Numbered from the stretch's first letter, positions 18,035 to 27,793 are shown. The stretch is DNA of 64,000 nt from Hoeflea algicola (GCF_026619415.1 NZ_JAOVZR010000001.1:3766501-3830500), one strand, 5' to 3'. Program-made: numbers and translations. The notes: generated by a model from the sequence alone, not told the origin.

Positions 18035-18816
18035 CTAGGCGCCTTTCTTTGTTTCCTTCATCGCGCATTCGGAATTGGTGTCGTCGCAAGCGCCGAGCGC
18101 GGCATCGCGCATGGTTTCAACGAGATGACTTGTTGCGTGGCCCGCTCGGACGGGATCTCCATCGCGAATTCCATGCACGATGCCATTCCAGTTTGATGCC
18201 CAGCTTCGGCGATGTTCTGCGTTTTCCAGCGCCCGCCGGGTGACCGAGAGTGTCTGGCGACCGAGCGAGGTGAGGATCTGGCGCGCCAGATCGTTTTCCG
18301 CCATGTCGGAGAGATACATGCTGAGCTGGTAGACTACGACTATGAACTCGTCGGCATTGCCACTTTCGAGCGCCTTGGTGAGCACCCGGGTTCCGTCATC
18401 GAGGACCTCCAACACTTTGGCGGGGCGTCTCCTCGCCACATCCTCGGCGCACAGGGCAAGCAGTGCGGCGCGAACCGCGAAGATGTCCCGAACACTCTTC
18501 CGGGTAAAAACGGTAACCGACGCGCCGCGCCGGGGGGCATGGTCACAAGACCTTCCCGCTCGAGAATGCGCAGCGCTTCGCGGACGGGACCCCGGCTCAC
18601 CGAGAAGCGTGCTGCGAGTGTGAGTTCATGAAGCCTGTCGCCCGGTTTGAAACTGCCGCGGACGATCATGGCGACAAGCGCGTCGGCGAGTTGCTCGGGA
18701 AGCGTCTGGACCTTCGTGGCGGGTGCGACAAAGGCATTCATGACGGTCTGCGTGGCGTCGCTCCGCGAAAGTCCAAAGCGAACCGACGTCACGTTGTTGT
18801 CACCACCTTGCATCAT
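18035..18816 (-). pseudogene. GntR-family (FCD) transcriptional regulator, frameshifted
   Basis: The first part (from 18816) has the winged helix-turn-helix with LPEQLADALVAMIV and FSVSRGPVREALRILEREGLV. After the codons for LVTMPP the frame is lost at a G run on the + strand (18532-18537, six G). Seven would continue as RRGASVTVFTRKSVRDIFAV into the FCD ligand-binding domain, which is readable to 18035 in the other frame. The rebuilt protein would be about 260 residues, normal for the family. The 5' end overlaps the acyl-CoA synthetase by 4 bp. Probably the local repressor; either inactivated or hit by a sequencing error. Confidence 0.8.
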
Positions 18817-20936
18817 CTTCTCCGTTTGCTTGCTCTCAGGAGCATGGATTGAGCCAACACCGCGCGTCCGGTCGAGGCGAAAACGGCGATCCCATGCTCA
18901 AGCAGATTTACCCTCTGATCGCGGACAAAATCATCTTGCAGCTTGTCGCCCGAACTGCGCAGCGCCAGGGAAATGGCCGGCCCATCGAGCCGGGCGCGGG
19001 CGATCGAAGCGCAAATTTCCCTGAGTTGGCCAAGACCATCCTCGTCACTGTCGGCGAAATCCATGATCGACCCCATTTCGACATAGACGATGATGCCATC
19101 GACATTCTGGTCGAGCTTGAGGAGGTTTATGATTTCCTCAAGGATGTAGCGGCCTTTTTCGCGAAGCCCCCAGACCGGGATGTCGATGGGGTTGGACACG
19201 CTGGTACCGGGCACACCAAAACGCTGCAGGCCTTCCTGGGTCGTGGCGTCGAGCTGAGGGATCGCCATGTTCACGCGCGCGGCGGCATCCGATGAGGTGA
19301 CGCTGACCCCGCCTCCCGAGCCGAAGATGCCGAGCCTGTTGCCGGCAAGGCTGCGATGCGCCGTAAGCACCAGAAGCGCGTCCATCAACTCATCGATCGT
19401 ATCGACCTGGAGCACGCCAGATTGGTCAAGTCCCGCCTGCCAGAGAGCGCTGTCGGTTGCGAGCGCAGCGGTGTGGCTTGACGCTGCCGTCAGTCCCTGT
19501 TCCGTGGTCCCACCGCGCAGCATGACGACCGGCTTGTTCATCCCCTGTGCCGCCCGAAAGAAGAGACCCGGTTCGGCGAGCGATTCCACATAGAACGCGA
19601 CGATTTCGGTGTTGGGGTCGCGGTCCGCATACAAAAGATAGTCGAGCAGATCCATGTCGGCGCAGTTGCCGCAGGACAGCACGCGTCCGAGCGGCAGACC
19701 CATCACCTGGGCGCGGCGGTTCACGTCCCCGGCAAAGGTGCCGCTCTGAGAGAAGAAGGTGATGCCTCCCGGTTCTGTGGGGCAATAGCGGGGCGCCGCA
19801 AGGGGAATACGCGCTGCGGCGGAGAAGGTCCCCATGCAATTCGGGCCGACCATGCGCATGCCGCCGGTTCGAACTTCATGGAGCATCCGTTGCTCGATGT
19901 CGCCGCTTTCGGACGAATATTCCGAGAAGCCCGCGGTCAGTACCTGGGCAACACGGACGCCCTTCTCGCGGCAGTCGCGCAGAACATCGGGCACCTGGTG
20001 GCTGGCCACCGCGACATAGGCGCGATCAACCTTGCCGGGGACGTCCGAGACCGATTTGTAGGCTTTGAGACCGCAGATTTCTTCTGCTGCGGGATGAATC
20101 GGGTAGATGTCTCCCTTGAAGCCAAAATCCAGCATATTGCGGATGACCCGGTAGCCGAGCTTTTCCTTCTGGGTCGACGCGCCGACAAAGGCGATCGAGG
20201 CGGGATCGAAAAGGGCATCGAGGTCATTGAGCCGGGCGCGCCTGGCGTCAAGCGCCGCGTCGACGTCGGCTTGCGACATGCGTCTCGCCCCGAGTGCGTC
20301 GGGCAGATCGTCGCAGACCGCATCCACTGCGATCGCGCCGGCACCATTGATGATGATCGGATTGATATCGAGCTCGCCGATTGCCTCCTTCATCATCAGG
20401 CCGTTCGCGCCGGCCACCGCCATGACATAGTCTTTGAGTGTCTTGCGCGAGAACGCCATGTCCCCGTCGAAGGCGCCAGGGAATGCGGCGTCGATCATTT
20501 CGTCGGCGAGGTCCGGCGTCAAAGGAGCCAGCGCCGCCGTGGGCTTCTGACCCTGTTCGACATTGGAGCCTCCGGGCCCCAAAAGGATCACCGTCCCGTA
20601 TTGCGGGTCGACGCGCGCGCCGATGAATACCTCAAGGCCATGTTCTATCATCTCCTCGACAAGAACGCCGTCGATCCGCGCTCCAGGATTCGTGCGCCGG
20701 CAATTGGCGACGATCGCGTCGAATGCAGCTTCGGCGGAATCAGTCGTGACCGAGAGCATGACGCCGCCTGCAGCAACCTTGTGCGCGATATCGGGCGAGA
20801 CAACCTTCAGCGCACAGGGCTTCGCGACGCGGCCCACCAATGCGACCGCCTCCGCCGCGACAGTGGCGAGCTGTGGGTTGGTCGTTGTAATTCCATATTT
20901 TGCCAGGAGGGACTTGGATTCGATTTCAGTTTTCAT
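18813..20936 (-). CDS. NDP-forming acyl-CoA synthetase (acetyl-CoA synthetase ADP-forming type)
   Basis: 707-residue protein with the fused architecture of ADP-forming acyl-CoA synthetases, in the order ATP-grasp domain first (about residues 1-225, including LKVVSPDIAHK and GELDINPIIING), then CoA-binding Rossmann domain (about 240-370, FVGASTQKEKLGYRVIRN), then succinyl-CoA-ligase-like domains. The phosphorylatable histidine is in TAASSHTAAL. Such enzymes convert a free acid, NTP and CoA into the acyl-CoA, NDP and phosphate, or the reverse. In this operon it would activate the imported acid. It overlaps the GntR gene and lies 22 bp after the crotonase at 20959. Confidence 0.9.
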   Translation of the reverse strand: MKTEIESKSLLAKYGITTTNPQLATVAAEAVALVGRVAKPCALKVVSPDIAHKVAAGGVMLSVTTDSAEAAFDAIVANCRRTNPGARIDGVLVEEMIEHGLEVFIGARVDPQYGTVILLGPGGSNVEQGQKPTAALAPLTPDLADEMIDAAFPGAFDGDMAFSRKTLKDYVMAVAGANGLMMKEAIGELDINPIIINGAGAIAVDAVCDDLPDALGARRMSQADVDAALDARRARLNDLDALFDPASIAFVGASTQKEKLGYRVIRNMLDFGFKGDIYPIHPAAEEICGLKAYKSVSDVPGKVDRAYVAVASHQVPDVLRDCREKGVRVAQVLTAGFSEYSSESGDIEQRMLHEVRTGGMRMVGPNCMGTFSAAARIPLAAPRYCPTEPGGITFFSQSGTFAGDVNRRAQVMGLPLGRVLSCGNCADMDLLDYLLYADRDPNTEIVAFYVESLAEPGLFFRAAQGMNKPVVMLRGGTTEQGLTAASSHTAALATDSALWQAGLDQSGVLQVDTIDELMDALLVLTAHRSLAGNRLGIFGSGGGVSVTSSDAAARVNMAIPQLDATTQEGLQRFGVPGTSVSNPIDIPVWGLREKGRYILEEIINLLKLDQNVDGIIVYVEMGSIMDFADSDEDGLGQLREICASIARARLDGPAISLALRSSGDKLQDDFVRDQRVNLLEHGIAVFASTGRAVLAQSMLLRASKRRR

Positions 20937-20958
20937 GTTTTCGCCATTCCATAGAGCA

Positions 20959-21726
20959 TCAAGAGAAATTCGGGGATCGCTTGTCGAGGAAAGCTCTCAT
21001 GCCTTCCTCGGCGTCTGGTTCGCTTTGCAGCCTCCGGCCTTCGGACCACTCGAAGCGTTCTGCCTCATCCGTCCCTTGACGCATCAGTATCCCCAAGCCG
21101 ACCTTGATGGAGGCGATGACGTTCGACGAGTTTGCAGCAATAGCGGAAGCAATCTCCATTGCCTTTTCAACTCCGGCGCCGCTTGGCACGACGTGGTTGA
21201 CGAGGCCGAGGCGCAGCGCTTCCTCCGCGCCGACGCGACGACCGGTCGCCAGGATTTCATAGGCCGCACCGAGCGGGATGATGTGCGGCAGCCAACTGAT
21301 CTGACCGCCGATGGGCAGCAGTCCGATGCGAGCCCCGGGGGCTGCGAAATCGGCGTGTTCCTCGCAGACACGGATGTCGCAGGCCAGCGACAAAATGAAG
21401 CCTGCGGCATGAGCGTGGCCGTTGATCGCAACGATTGTGGGGGTGCGCATGGTGCGTGGCTGCAGGAACGGGGCGTTGAGAGTTGCGTCGGAGGCATTGT
21501 CGCGGTCAGCCAACATTTCGTTGAGGTCATGGCCGCTGGAAAAAGCCCGGTCTCCCGCACCCGTAATGACAACACACCTTGTTTTCGGATCGTTCTCGGC
21601 TTGATGAAGGCACTCTCCCAGCTTCGCCGTCATGGCATGGGTGAACGCGTTGCGGCTCGGCTGGTTGTCGATTGTCAGGACAAGGATGTTTTCTTGGCTG
21701 TCTGCCCGGATGCTGGCCATCGTCAT
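20959..21726 (-). CDS. Crotonase-family protein lacking the usual catalytic glutamate
   Basis: 255 residues. Oxyanion-hole segments SSGHDLNEM and INGHAHAAGFILSLACDI are clear. Where hydratases have a Pro-Glu-(Ile/Val) catalytic motif this protein reads FAAPGARIGLLP, so the first catalytic Glu is Gly. It is therefore unlikely to be a standard enoyl-CoA hydratase. Hydrolase, dehalogenase or isomerase chemistry is possible. The 5' end lies at 21726 and overlaps livF by 4 bp, and the gene is embedded between the transporter ATPase and the acyl-CoA synthetase. Confidence 0.85.
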   Translation of the reverse strand: MTMASIRADSQENILVLTIDNQPSRNAFTHAMTAKLGECLHQAENDPKTRCVVITGAGDRAFSSGHDLNEMLADRDNASDATLNAPFLQPRTMRTPTIVAINGHAHAAGFILSLACDIRVCEEHADFAAPGARIGLLPIGGQISWLPHIIPLGAAYEILATGRRVGAEEALRLGLVNHVVPSGAGVEKAMEIASAIAANSSNVIASIKVGLGILMRQGTDEAERFEWSEGRRLQSEPDAEEGMRAFLDKRSPNFS

Positions 21727-22430
21727 TCCACCGTGAGCATGTTGGACAGGCGCTCAGGATCGGCTTCCACCTCGGCGCGAGTCAGTGACGCGATGATTTG
21801 CCCGTTCTCGATAATGTAGAAATCGTCGCCCACCGCTTGAGCCAGAGGCAGGCTTTGTTCGACCAGGATGATGCCGATGCCCAATTCGCGCGCAGCAATG
21901 ATGGAATCGCGGATCGCGTCGACATAGCTCGGAGCGAGGCCTTCCGTGGGCTCGTCCAGCATCATGTAAAGCGGATTGGATAGCATGGCACGGGCGACCA
22001 CCAGCATCTGCTGTTCGCCCCCGCTCAGCGTGCCACCCTTTTGCGCGAGCCTTTCGCCAAGCCGCGGAAAAATGCGGATTGCATCCTCCATGGTGAAACC
22101 GGTCCCGGTCACCGGCTTGCGGATGGCAACGCGCAGGTTCTCGTCAACCGTGAGATTGGCAAAGACCTTGCGGTCCTCAGGCACGAGGGTCACGCCCAGC
22201 CGGGAGCGGCGATGGGTGGGCCCGGTCAGCGGAACTCCATTCAGGGTGATCGCGCCATCTATGCGGTCGACGAGCCCCATGGTCGTGCGGAGTGTTGTGG
22301 TCTTGCCCATTCCGTTGAGGCCGAGAAGGCAGGCGACCTTGCCTGGGAGGACTTCCAGATTGATCCCGTGAAGTATCTGGCTGTTGCCGTAGAAGGCCGA
22401 TACGTCTTGGTAAGTCAGCGCCTGTTTCAT
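21723..22430 (-). CDS. livF: LivF-type ABC transporter ATP-binding protein
   Basis: 235 residues with Walker A GLNGMGKTT, signature LSGGEQQMLVVARA and Walker B MMLDEPTEGLAP, the last being the LivF hallmark. ATG 22430 is used because homology begins at once (LTYQDVSAFYGNSQILHG). A longer in-frame reading runs into livG and is not coding. Overlaps livG by 4 bp. Partner of LivG in powering the LivHM channel. Confidence 0.9.
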   Translation of the reverse strand: MKQALTYQDVSAFYGNSQILHGINLEVLPGKVACLLGLNGMGKTTTLRTTMGLVDRIDGAITLNGVPLTGPTHRRSRLGVTLVPEDRKVFANLTVDENLRVAIRKPVTGTGFTMEDAIRIFPRLGERLAQKGGTLSGGEQQMLVVARAMLSNPLYMMLDEPTEGLAPSYVDAIRDSIIAARELGIGIILVEQSLPLAQAVGDDFYIIENGQIIASLTRAEVEADPERLSNMLTVE

Positions 22431-23179
22431 GCCGCGAAACTCCCGTGCAGATAGGCGTTCTTGACAGCCTCGTTTTCTCGGATTGCCGCAGGTGTTCCCT
22501 CGGCAATAATCATTCCGTGCTGCATGACCGTGATGGTGTCGGAGAGCCGCATGACCATACCCACGTCGTGCTCGACGACAACGACGGTCAGGCCCAGATC
22601 CTCCTTGAGTTTGATGATGATGCCAGCGACCGTTTCGCGGTCGCCCCGCGACATGCCGGCCAGCGGTTCGTCCATCAGGACTATTCGCGGCTTGAGCGCC
22701 AGGCCGATCGCGATATCGAGGGCTCGTTGAATTCCGTGGGCGAGAGCCCCGGCCTTCATGGTTGCCCGACCCATCAGTCCGACATTGTCGAGAATAGCGT
22801 AGACTTCGTCTGAGATTTCCGCTTCCAGGCTCGCGGAGCGCAGGATCGACTGGTTCATGCCCCTGCGAGAGCGGACCGCCAACGCTACATTCTCCTGTAC
22901 GCTCAGATCCTTGAAAATACTGGTGCGCTGAAATGTGCGGGCGATGCCGATTCCGGCAAGCCTGTTGGGAGCCCATCCGGTAATGTCCTTGCCGTCGAAA
23001 TACACCTTGCCCGCATCAGGAGCCAACGCGCCGGTGACGAGATTGAAAAGCGTGGTCTTGCCAGCGCCATTCGGGCCGATGATGGAATGGATGGTGCAAT
23101 TGCCAATTGAAGTGGTCACTTCATGGACAGCCTTGAGCCCGCCGAAACGTTTGGAAACTCCGTTGATTTGTAAAGTCAT
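22427..23179 (-). CDS. livG: LivG-type ABC transporter ATP-binding protein
   Basis: 250 residues with Walker A GPNGAGKTT, Walker B IVLMDEPLAGM and the LivG-type segment ARTFQRTSIF. The signature is degenerate (ALAHGIQRALDIAIGLA instead of LSYGQQ), seen in some family members. Start ATG 23179 overlaps the livM stop (ATGA). Forms the second nucleotide-binding subunit with LivF. Confidence 0.9.
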   Translation of the reverse strand: MTLQINGVSKRFGGLKAVHEVTTSIGNCTIHSIIGPNGAGKTTLFNLVTGALAPDAGKVYFDGKDITGWAPNRLAGIGIARTFQRTSIFKDLSVQENVALAVRSRRGMNQSILRSASLEAEISDEVYAILDNVGLMGRATMKAGALAHGIQRALDIAIGLALKPRIVLMDEPLAGMSRGDRETVAGIIIKLKEDLGLTVVVVEHDVGMVMRLSDTITVMQHGMIIAEGTPAAIRENEAVKNAYLHGSFAA

Positions 23180-24189
23180 GCCGCATCTCCCGTTTTGCCG
23201 GTAACTTTGCGATACAGACTGCCGAATATTCCGAAGATGCCGCCGGGCGCAACGATCACGATGATGACGAACAGGCCGCCAAAATAGATGAGCCAGGCAT
23301 CGGTAAAGCTCGAAATATAGTGCTCGGCAAAGGTGAAGATTGCAGCGCCGAAGACCGGCCCTATGATCGTCCCCATGCCCCCGAGCACCACATACATCAG
23401 GATCTTGCCGGATTCGAACCAGTGCAGAATGTCCGGCGAGACCGCGCCGTTGAAAAGCACGAAAAGTGCACCGGCGAGTGATGCGATAGCCGCCGAGACG
23501 GTGTATGCGATCAGCTTCAATAGACCCGTGTCGATGCCGATGAAGCGGGCGCGCTCGGTATTTTCGCGGATGGCCAGCCACGCCCGCCCGAGCGGCGTGG
23601 TTCGCAGATATAGCACTCCGGCAAGCGACAGTACCAGGACGGTATAGAGCAGCCAGAACCATGCGTCGGAACTGACGATCTGCTGGCCCGCCAATGTCAC
23701 CAGAGGAATACCCTGAAGGCCATCCTCGCCACCCGTAGATGACGAGAAGACGAAGACCATCGCATAAAATATTTGACTGAGCGCCAGCGTCAGGATGGCG
23801 AAGGTCTTGCCGATCTGGCGAATGAGGATTGCTCCTATGCTGAGAGCTATCACGGTTGCCATAAGCACCACGAATGGGAGGATAATTAGCATCTCGGGCG
23901 TCAGCAGCTTCGATATCAGCCCGGCAGCATAGGCGCCGAAACCGTACCAGGCAGCATGGCCAAAGGAGAGCAGACCGGTGTTGCCTGTGAGAAGATCGAG
24001 GCTCAACGCGACAACGGCGGCAATCACGGCATGCGATGCCAGCATCAGCAAAAACGGCTCTTCAGCGGTCCAAAGCGGCAGGGTCGCGCCGAGTGCGGCG
24101 ATCACAACAAGAGCAACGATCAGCGGGCGACGCGAAGTCGGTCGCCCCAACGGCCGGGCTTGCTGTTTCACTACGGTGGTACTGTTCAT
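23176..24189 (-). CDS. livM: LivM-type ABC transporter permease
   Basis: 337 residues, about nine to ten transmembrane segments. The family motif region NTGLLSFGHAAWYGFGAYAA and the ATPase-contact loop RENTERARFIGIDTGLLK are visible. Overlaps livH and livG by 4 bp each. Forms the membrane channel with LivH. Confidence 0.9.
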   Translation of the reverse strand: MNSTTVVKQQARPLGRPTSRRPLIVALVVIAALGATLPLWTAEEPFLLMLASHAVIAAVVALSLDLLTGNTGLLSFGHAAWYGFGAYAAGLISKLLTPEMLIILPFVVLMATVIALSIGAILIRQIGKTFAILTLALSQIFYAMVFVFSSSTGGEDGLQGIPLVTLAGQQIVSSDAWFWLLYTVLVLSLAGVLYLRTTPLGRAWLAIRENTERARFIGIDTGLLKLIAYTVSAAIASLAGALFVLFNGAVSPDILHWFESGKILMYVVLGGMGTIIGPVFGAAIFTFAEHYISSFTDAWLIYFGGLFVIIVIVAPGGIFGIFGSLYRKVTGKTGDAA

Positions 24190-25052
24190 TCGGTTCTCCC
24201 CTCCCCGAAAAAGCCACGAGGCCAGTTGATCAACATGGCCATTACGAGGACGAACAAGAGCATGAGCGCCATCTGGCCACCGAAATACCCCTCCCCGAAG
24301 ACGATAATCAAACCGACGACATAGGCGGCGACGACGGCTCCGCGTAGGCTTCCGAGCCCACCCAGGATTACGGTCATGAAAGCCAGGATCAGGATCTTGT
24401 CGCCAACCGTTGCGTAGGCGGTGAAGATGGGAGCGGCGGCGGCGCCCGAAATTGCGGCGAGTGCGGCACTGACGCCGACAACGGAGTGCATCAGCATCTC
24501 GCGATCGATGCCGAGACAGGCGCCCATCTCAGGATCGTCGTTGGCTGCTCGAACCCGCAAGCCCCAGTCTGAGTTCTTGAGGAACAGGAAGAGGCCGGCG
24601 GCAAGGGCTATGCCAAGGACAGACACGAAGGCGCGATACACCGGTAGTGTGAGGCCGAAGAGGCCGATGGCGCCATCCAGCGACTGCGGGATAGGCATGA
24701 TCTGAACGTTGCGTCCACCAAACTCATAAAGGACGCCGGTGATGAAAAGCGCCAATCCGAAGGTCAGCAACAGACTGTCGACCATGGGCCGGTCGCGGAT
24801 CCGGGCGAGAATGGCCCAGTCAAGGACCACGCCGAGGAGTCCGACCACAAGTGGGGTGGCGATCAGCGTCGCCCAGAGTGGCATGCCTTGACCCGACATC
24901 CAGACTCCGAGCATCGCGCCGATACTGAAGAGAGCGCCATGCGCGAAATTCACGATCCTGCCCACGCCGTAAATCAGTGTCAGTCCCAGACTGAAAAGCA
25001 ACAAGACGGAGCCAAGAACGATGCCATTCAGGGCTAAAGAGATGGCTAACAT
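24186..25052 (-). CDS. livH: LivH-type ABC transporter permease
   Basis: 288 residues, about eight transmembrane segments, with the family pattern GRIVNFAHGALFSIGAM near the N-terminus and ANDDPEMGACLGIDREMLM in the ATPase-contact loop. I place the start at ATG 25052 because GGGAGGAG lies directly upstream; ATG 25091 in the same frame adds 13 residues but has no ribosome-binding site. First gene of the 13 kb operon that runs to acuI. Confidence 0.85.
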   Translation of the reverse strand: MLAISLALNGIVLGSVLLLFSLGLTLIYGVGRIVNFAHGALFSIGAMLGVWMSGQGMPLWATLIATPLVVGLLGVVLDWAILARIRDRPMVDSLLLTFGLALFITGVLYEFGGRNVQIMPIPQSLDGAIGLFGLTLPVYRAFVSVLGIALAAGLFLFLKNSDWGLRVRAANDDPEMGACLGIDREMLMHSVVGVSAALAAISGAAAAPIFTAYATVGDKILILAFMTVILGGLGSLRGAVVAAYVVGLIIVFGEGYFGGQMALMLLFVLVMAMLINWPRGFFGEGRTE

Positions 25053-25700
25053 GCGCTCCTCCCAAAGCAATGTTACTTCCTGTACTGACATGGAGGATCA
25101 TTTTTGTTTGTAGTTATGTCAACAATTTAAATTTTGAAATAATTGTATTTTTTTGAATTTCCGCCATTGCCGCCCCGATAGCGCGCTCCTGCAAGTCTGT
25201 TCACATAGATATATTAAGGAGATAATGGTTCGCGCCTATGTCTCCGCCAGTTCGCCATTTTCAACTAATCCGGAGCAAAACAGCGAACACACCGGCCACC
25301 CATCCCGTCTGAACAGAACATGGACGCGCGGATACCCATAACCCACTCGTGTCCCGCCTATCGCTCGCAGAAGAGCAGTTGGCGATCCGCTTGAGAAGCG
25401 CATGCCGTCATTGCATGGTTCATGCTCGAGAAACCGTGGCAAGGGCGCTGAAACGATCCGACGGATGAAGGCGGACGACCGTCGAACGGTCGCAGCAATT
25501 GACAACGGTATTTCGTCACGAGAGGCGGCCTGGCTCTTCCGGATTGTTCGATCCCACGATTTGATGGAGCGATCCGATCCAGAAGTTTACCCAAATCGAC
25601 CACCAAGTCGGAAATCACACGGACATCTACACCGCGAATAATTGGGTAGCGACATCAAGAACATAAGTGTTCATATCTTCAACCGGAGAGGCGCGCCATT
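25053..25700. other. Long intergenic region upstream of the liv operon
   Basis: About 650 bp without a convincing gene. Reading toward livH (- strand) there is a TTGACA at 25117-25122 embedded in an AT-rich stretch (25117-25155), the likely promoter and operator area. A GACCGT/ACGGTC inverted repeat with a 3-nt spacer lies near 25485. Short + strand reading frames (for example 25402-25641) have no recognisable product. The right part borders the mobile island. Confidence 0.45.
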
Positions 25701-25710
25701 TTTTTGTTTT

Positions 25711-25771
25711 TCGCCACATACGTTGGGACAAACACCACGTTTTTGGGACTCATCGCCACATACGTTGGGAC
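25711..25771 (+). repeat. Left end repeat array (2 identical 19-bp copies plus 1 degenerate)
   Basis: TCGCCACATACGTTGGGAC occurs twice, exactly, with starts 42 bp apart. A degenerate copy between them ends in TTGGGAC at 25743-25749. So the conserved GGGAC cores sit at 20 and 22 bp intervals, about two helical turns. Confidence 0.85.
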
Positions 25772-25875
25772 TCGGCGTCAGACGGACGATATTCCGTCTA
25801 TCTCAATGTTCTCGTGTTGCGCCCACTTGCCTTCAAGAAAGCCCGCATTAATACTTATTTTATGCGGATAAGAAT

Positions 25876-26807
25876 GTGAGGCATATTGTGGGAATTAATT
25901 GGCGTGAAATGTTGGAGCTTAAACTTAGACGAAGTAGCCGCACGGAGTTTCAGAAATTTCATGCAGACTTCATGGGCCGTTTATATCCAAACGATTACAT
26001 ACCAGTAGGCGCACATGGTAATTTAGGCGATGGAGGGATGGACGGCTATCTCCAAAGCAAAAACGCAGTTTACCAATGCTACGGCGCTGATAATGGCAAA
26101 AGTTTCAATGTAAGGTATGTAATAAAGAAAATAACCGAAGATTTTGACTTAGCGATTAAAAAAACCCACACATGAAAGAATGGGTGTTTACTCATAATCT
26201 TATAGAAATTCCTTCAGATGTCACAAAAAAGATTGTTGATATGAAGGAAAAATTTAAAGATATAGAAATTGGCGTTTTCGGCCTTCAAAAATACAGGGAG
26301 TTACTTACGGAGCTGTCTCCAGATGACATGGATGAGCTCTTCGGCATTCGCTCATTGAGCACAGATAATGTCAATCGCCTGCCTGAATGTATTATGGGAA
26401 TAATTGGAAAAATATCTGAGTATTATAATAATAATAATATACCGGACAACTCATCAATTAGACCAGTACCTTTAGACAAAATGGAGTTTAACAATATTCC
26501 AATAAAGTGGAGAAATACATTTAGAATGTGGAATATGTTCACTCTTGAAGTGGAAAAGATACTTGCAGACTATCCAGACGAAAACGTGCTTGAGTTTGTT
26601 CCGGTATTCTTAAATAAAAGTTATAAAGACATGAAGTTACAAGGGTTAAGTCCACAGAATATTTTGGATAATCTGAGTGAAAAATTGGCGGGGTACATCC
26701 TTGAGCATGATTCTAGATATGAGGCCAGCTGTATTGTTTTATCCAGCATGTTTGAATCATGCGTTATTTTTGAGGATAAAGATAAGAGTAGTAATCCGGA
26801 TAGTTGA
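25876..26807 (+). CDS. ABC-3C system effector: nuclease-like domain plus C-terminal domain 10, split by a -1 shift
   Basis: The first frame (GTG 25876, or the more family-like ATG 25909) encodes LKLRRSSRTEFQKFHADFM and the nuclease-like pattern GDGGMDGYL...VYQCYG. It stops at 26175. The remainder starts in the frame one base back (KEWVFTHNLIEIP...) and runs to 26807. The crossover is a run of seven A (26158-26164); eight would give one protein of about 310 residues. The combination matches the CTD10 component of ABC-three-component conflict systems as classified by Aravind and colleagues. The key nuclease residues look partly degenerate (QCY instead of ExK). The shift could be mutation, error or recoding. 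The 3' end meets the next gene. Confidence 0.7.
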
Positions 26808-26809
26808 AG

Positions 26810-27061
26810 ATGATTTTACCCAGTAAATTTTTGCCAGCAGACCGAGCGCTTATCACTGTCGGTGGAGAAATTCTGAACATCATCAACGAGACGCCTCGTT
26901 CAGTTAGCGAGGTTTGGGAACGTGTGAGCGCAGCACGTAGAGCTAGGAATAAGGTTCTTGGGTTTGACTGGTTCACTTTAGCACTGACGTTCCTGTATTC
27001 GGTCAATATGATCGAATTAGATGATGGCTTACTTCGAGTGCGAAGAGACGGTGATAAATGA
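26810..27061 (+). CDS. ABC-3C system middle component 6 (MC6)
   Basis: 83-residue protein beginning MILPSKFLPADRALITVG, with FDWFTLALTFLYSVNMIELDD-type C-terminal half; these are the hallmarks I know for MC6, a winged-helix-like linker between the ATPase and effector. ATG 26810 is preferred to TTG 26804, which overlaps the previous stop. It ends in an ATGA overlap with the ATPase gene. Appears intact. Confidence 0.8.
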   Translation: MILPSKFLPADRALITVGGEILNIINETPRSVSEVWERVSAARRARNKVLGFDWFTLALTFLYSVNMIELDDGLLRVRRDGDK

Positions 27062-27793
27062 TCATCTCTATCGGTAGCTCAATTCCCTCATTTAAATCCA
27101 TCACGTTCAAACCTGGCTTCAATGTCCTGCTCGCAGATCAAAGTGACGTTTCCACCGATAGGCAATCTCGAAATAGCGCAGGAAAATCCAGCGTAATCGA
27201 GATAATTCATTTTTTGCTGGGTGCTGATGTAACGAAAGGCACTCCGTTCACTTCCAAAGAATTGAAGCGAGCGTCATTCAATGGATCATTTCGTATCTCG
27301 GGCACGGTTGCACATGTGACCCGCAATGTTCATCAGCGTGATCGGGTTTTTGTGAAGTTTGATGAGCCTCCAAATACGCCGCTGCACACAGAGGGTGACC
27401 TCCTTGAGCCCTTTACGCCGATCAGAGATTGGAATTTCTGGCTAGGACACGAGATGTTCGAGCTTCCCATCCATTGGGATGGGTCCATCTTTGCAAAGGG
27501 TGGTCCCACGTTTCGAACTTTATTTCCATATTTTGCCCGTCGACGCGGCAACGGCGGTTTCGCGTCACCTTCCAAGACATCCACTAAAGTTGCTGATTCG
27601 ACCGCAAATACAGCATTGAGTTATCTCTTTGGCTTGGACTGGACAATAGTTCGAGATTTTGAATTGGCAAAAATCGAACAAAAAGAAATCGCCGAACAAG
27701 CAAAGGCTTCGATTAGGGACAATCCAAGCCATAAATCTATCGCATCTATAACTGCTGCGCATGTATTGGCTGTACAAAGAGCTGAAGACCTGA

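Noticed and set aside
25402..25641. Possible 79-residue gene upstream of the island
   Set aside because: No family resemblance and no good start context; overlaps other equally weak frames.
26158..26168. Classical two-tRNA -1 frameshift heptamer in the CTD10 gene
   Set aside because: In the reading phase used, the heptamer would be T AAA AAA, which does not allow both tRNAs to re-pair; single-tRNA or transcriptional slippage remains possible but is not demonstrated.
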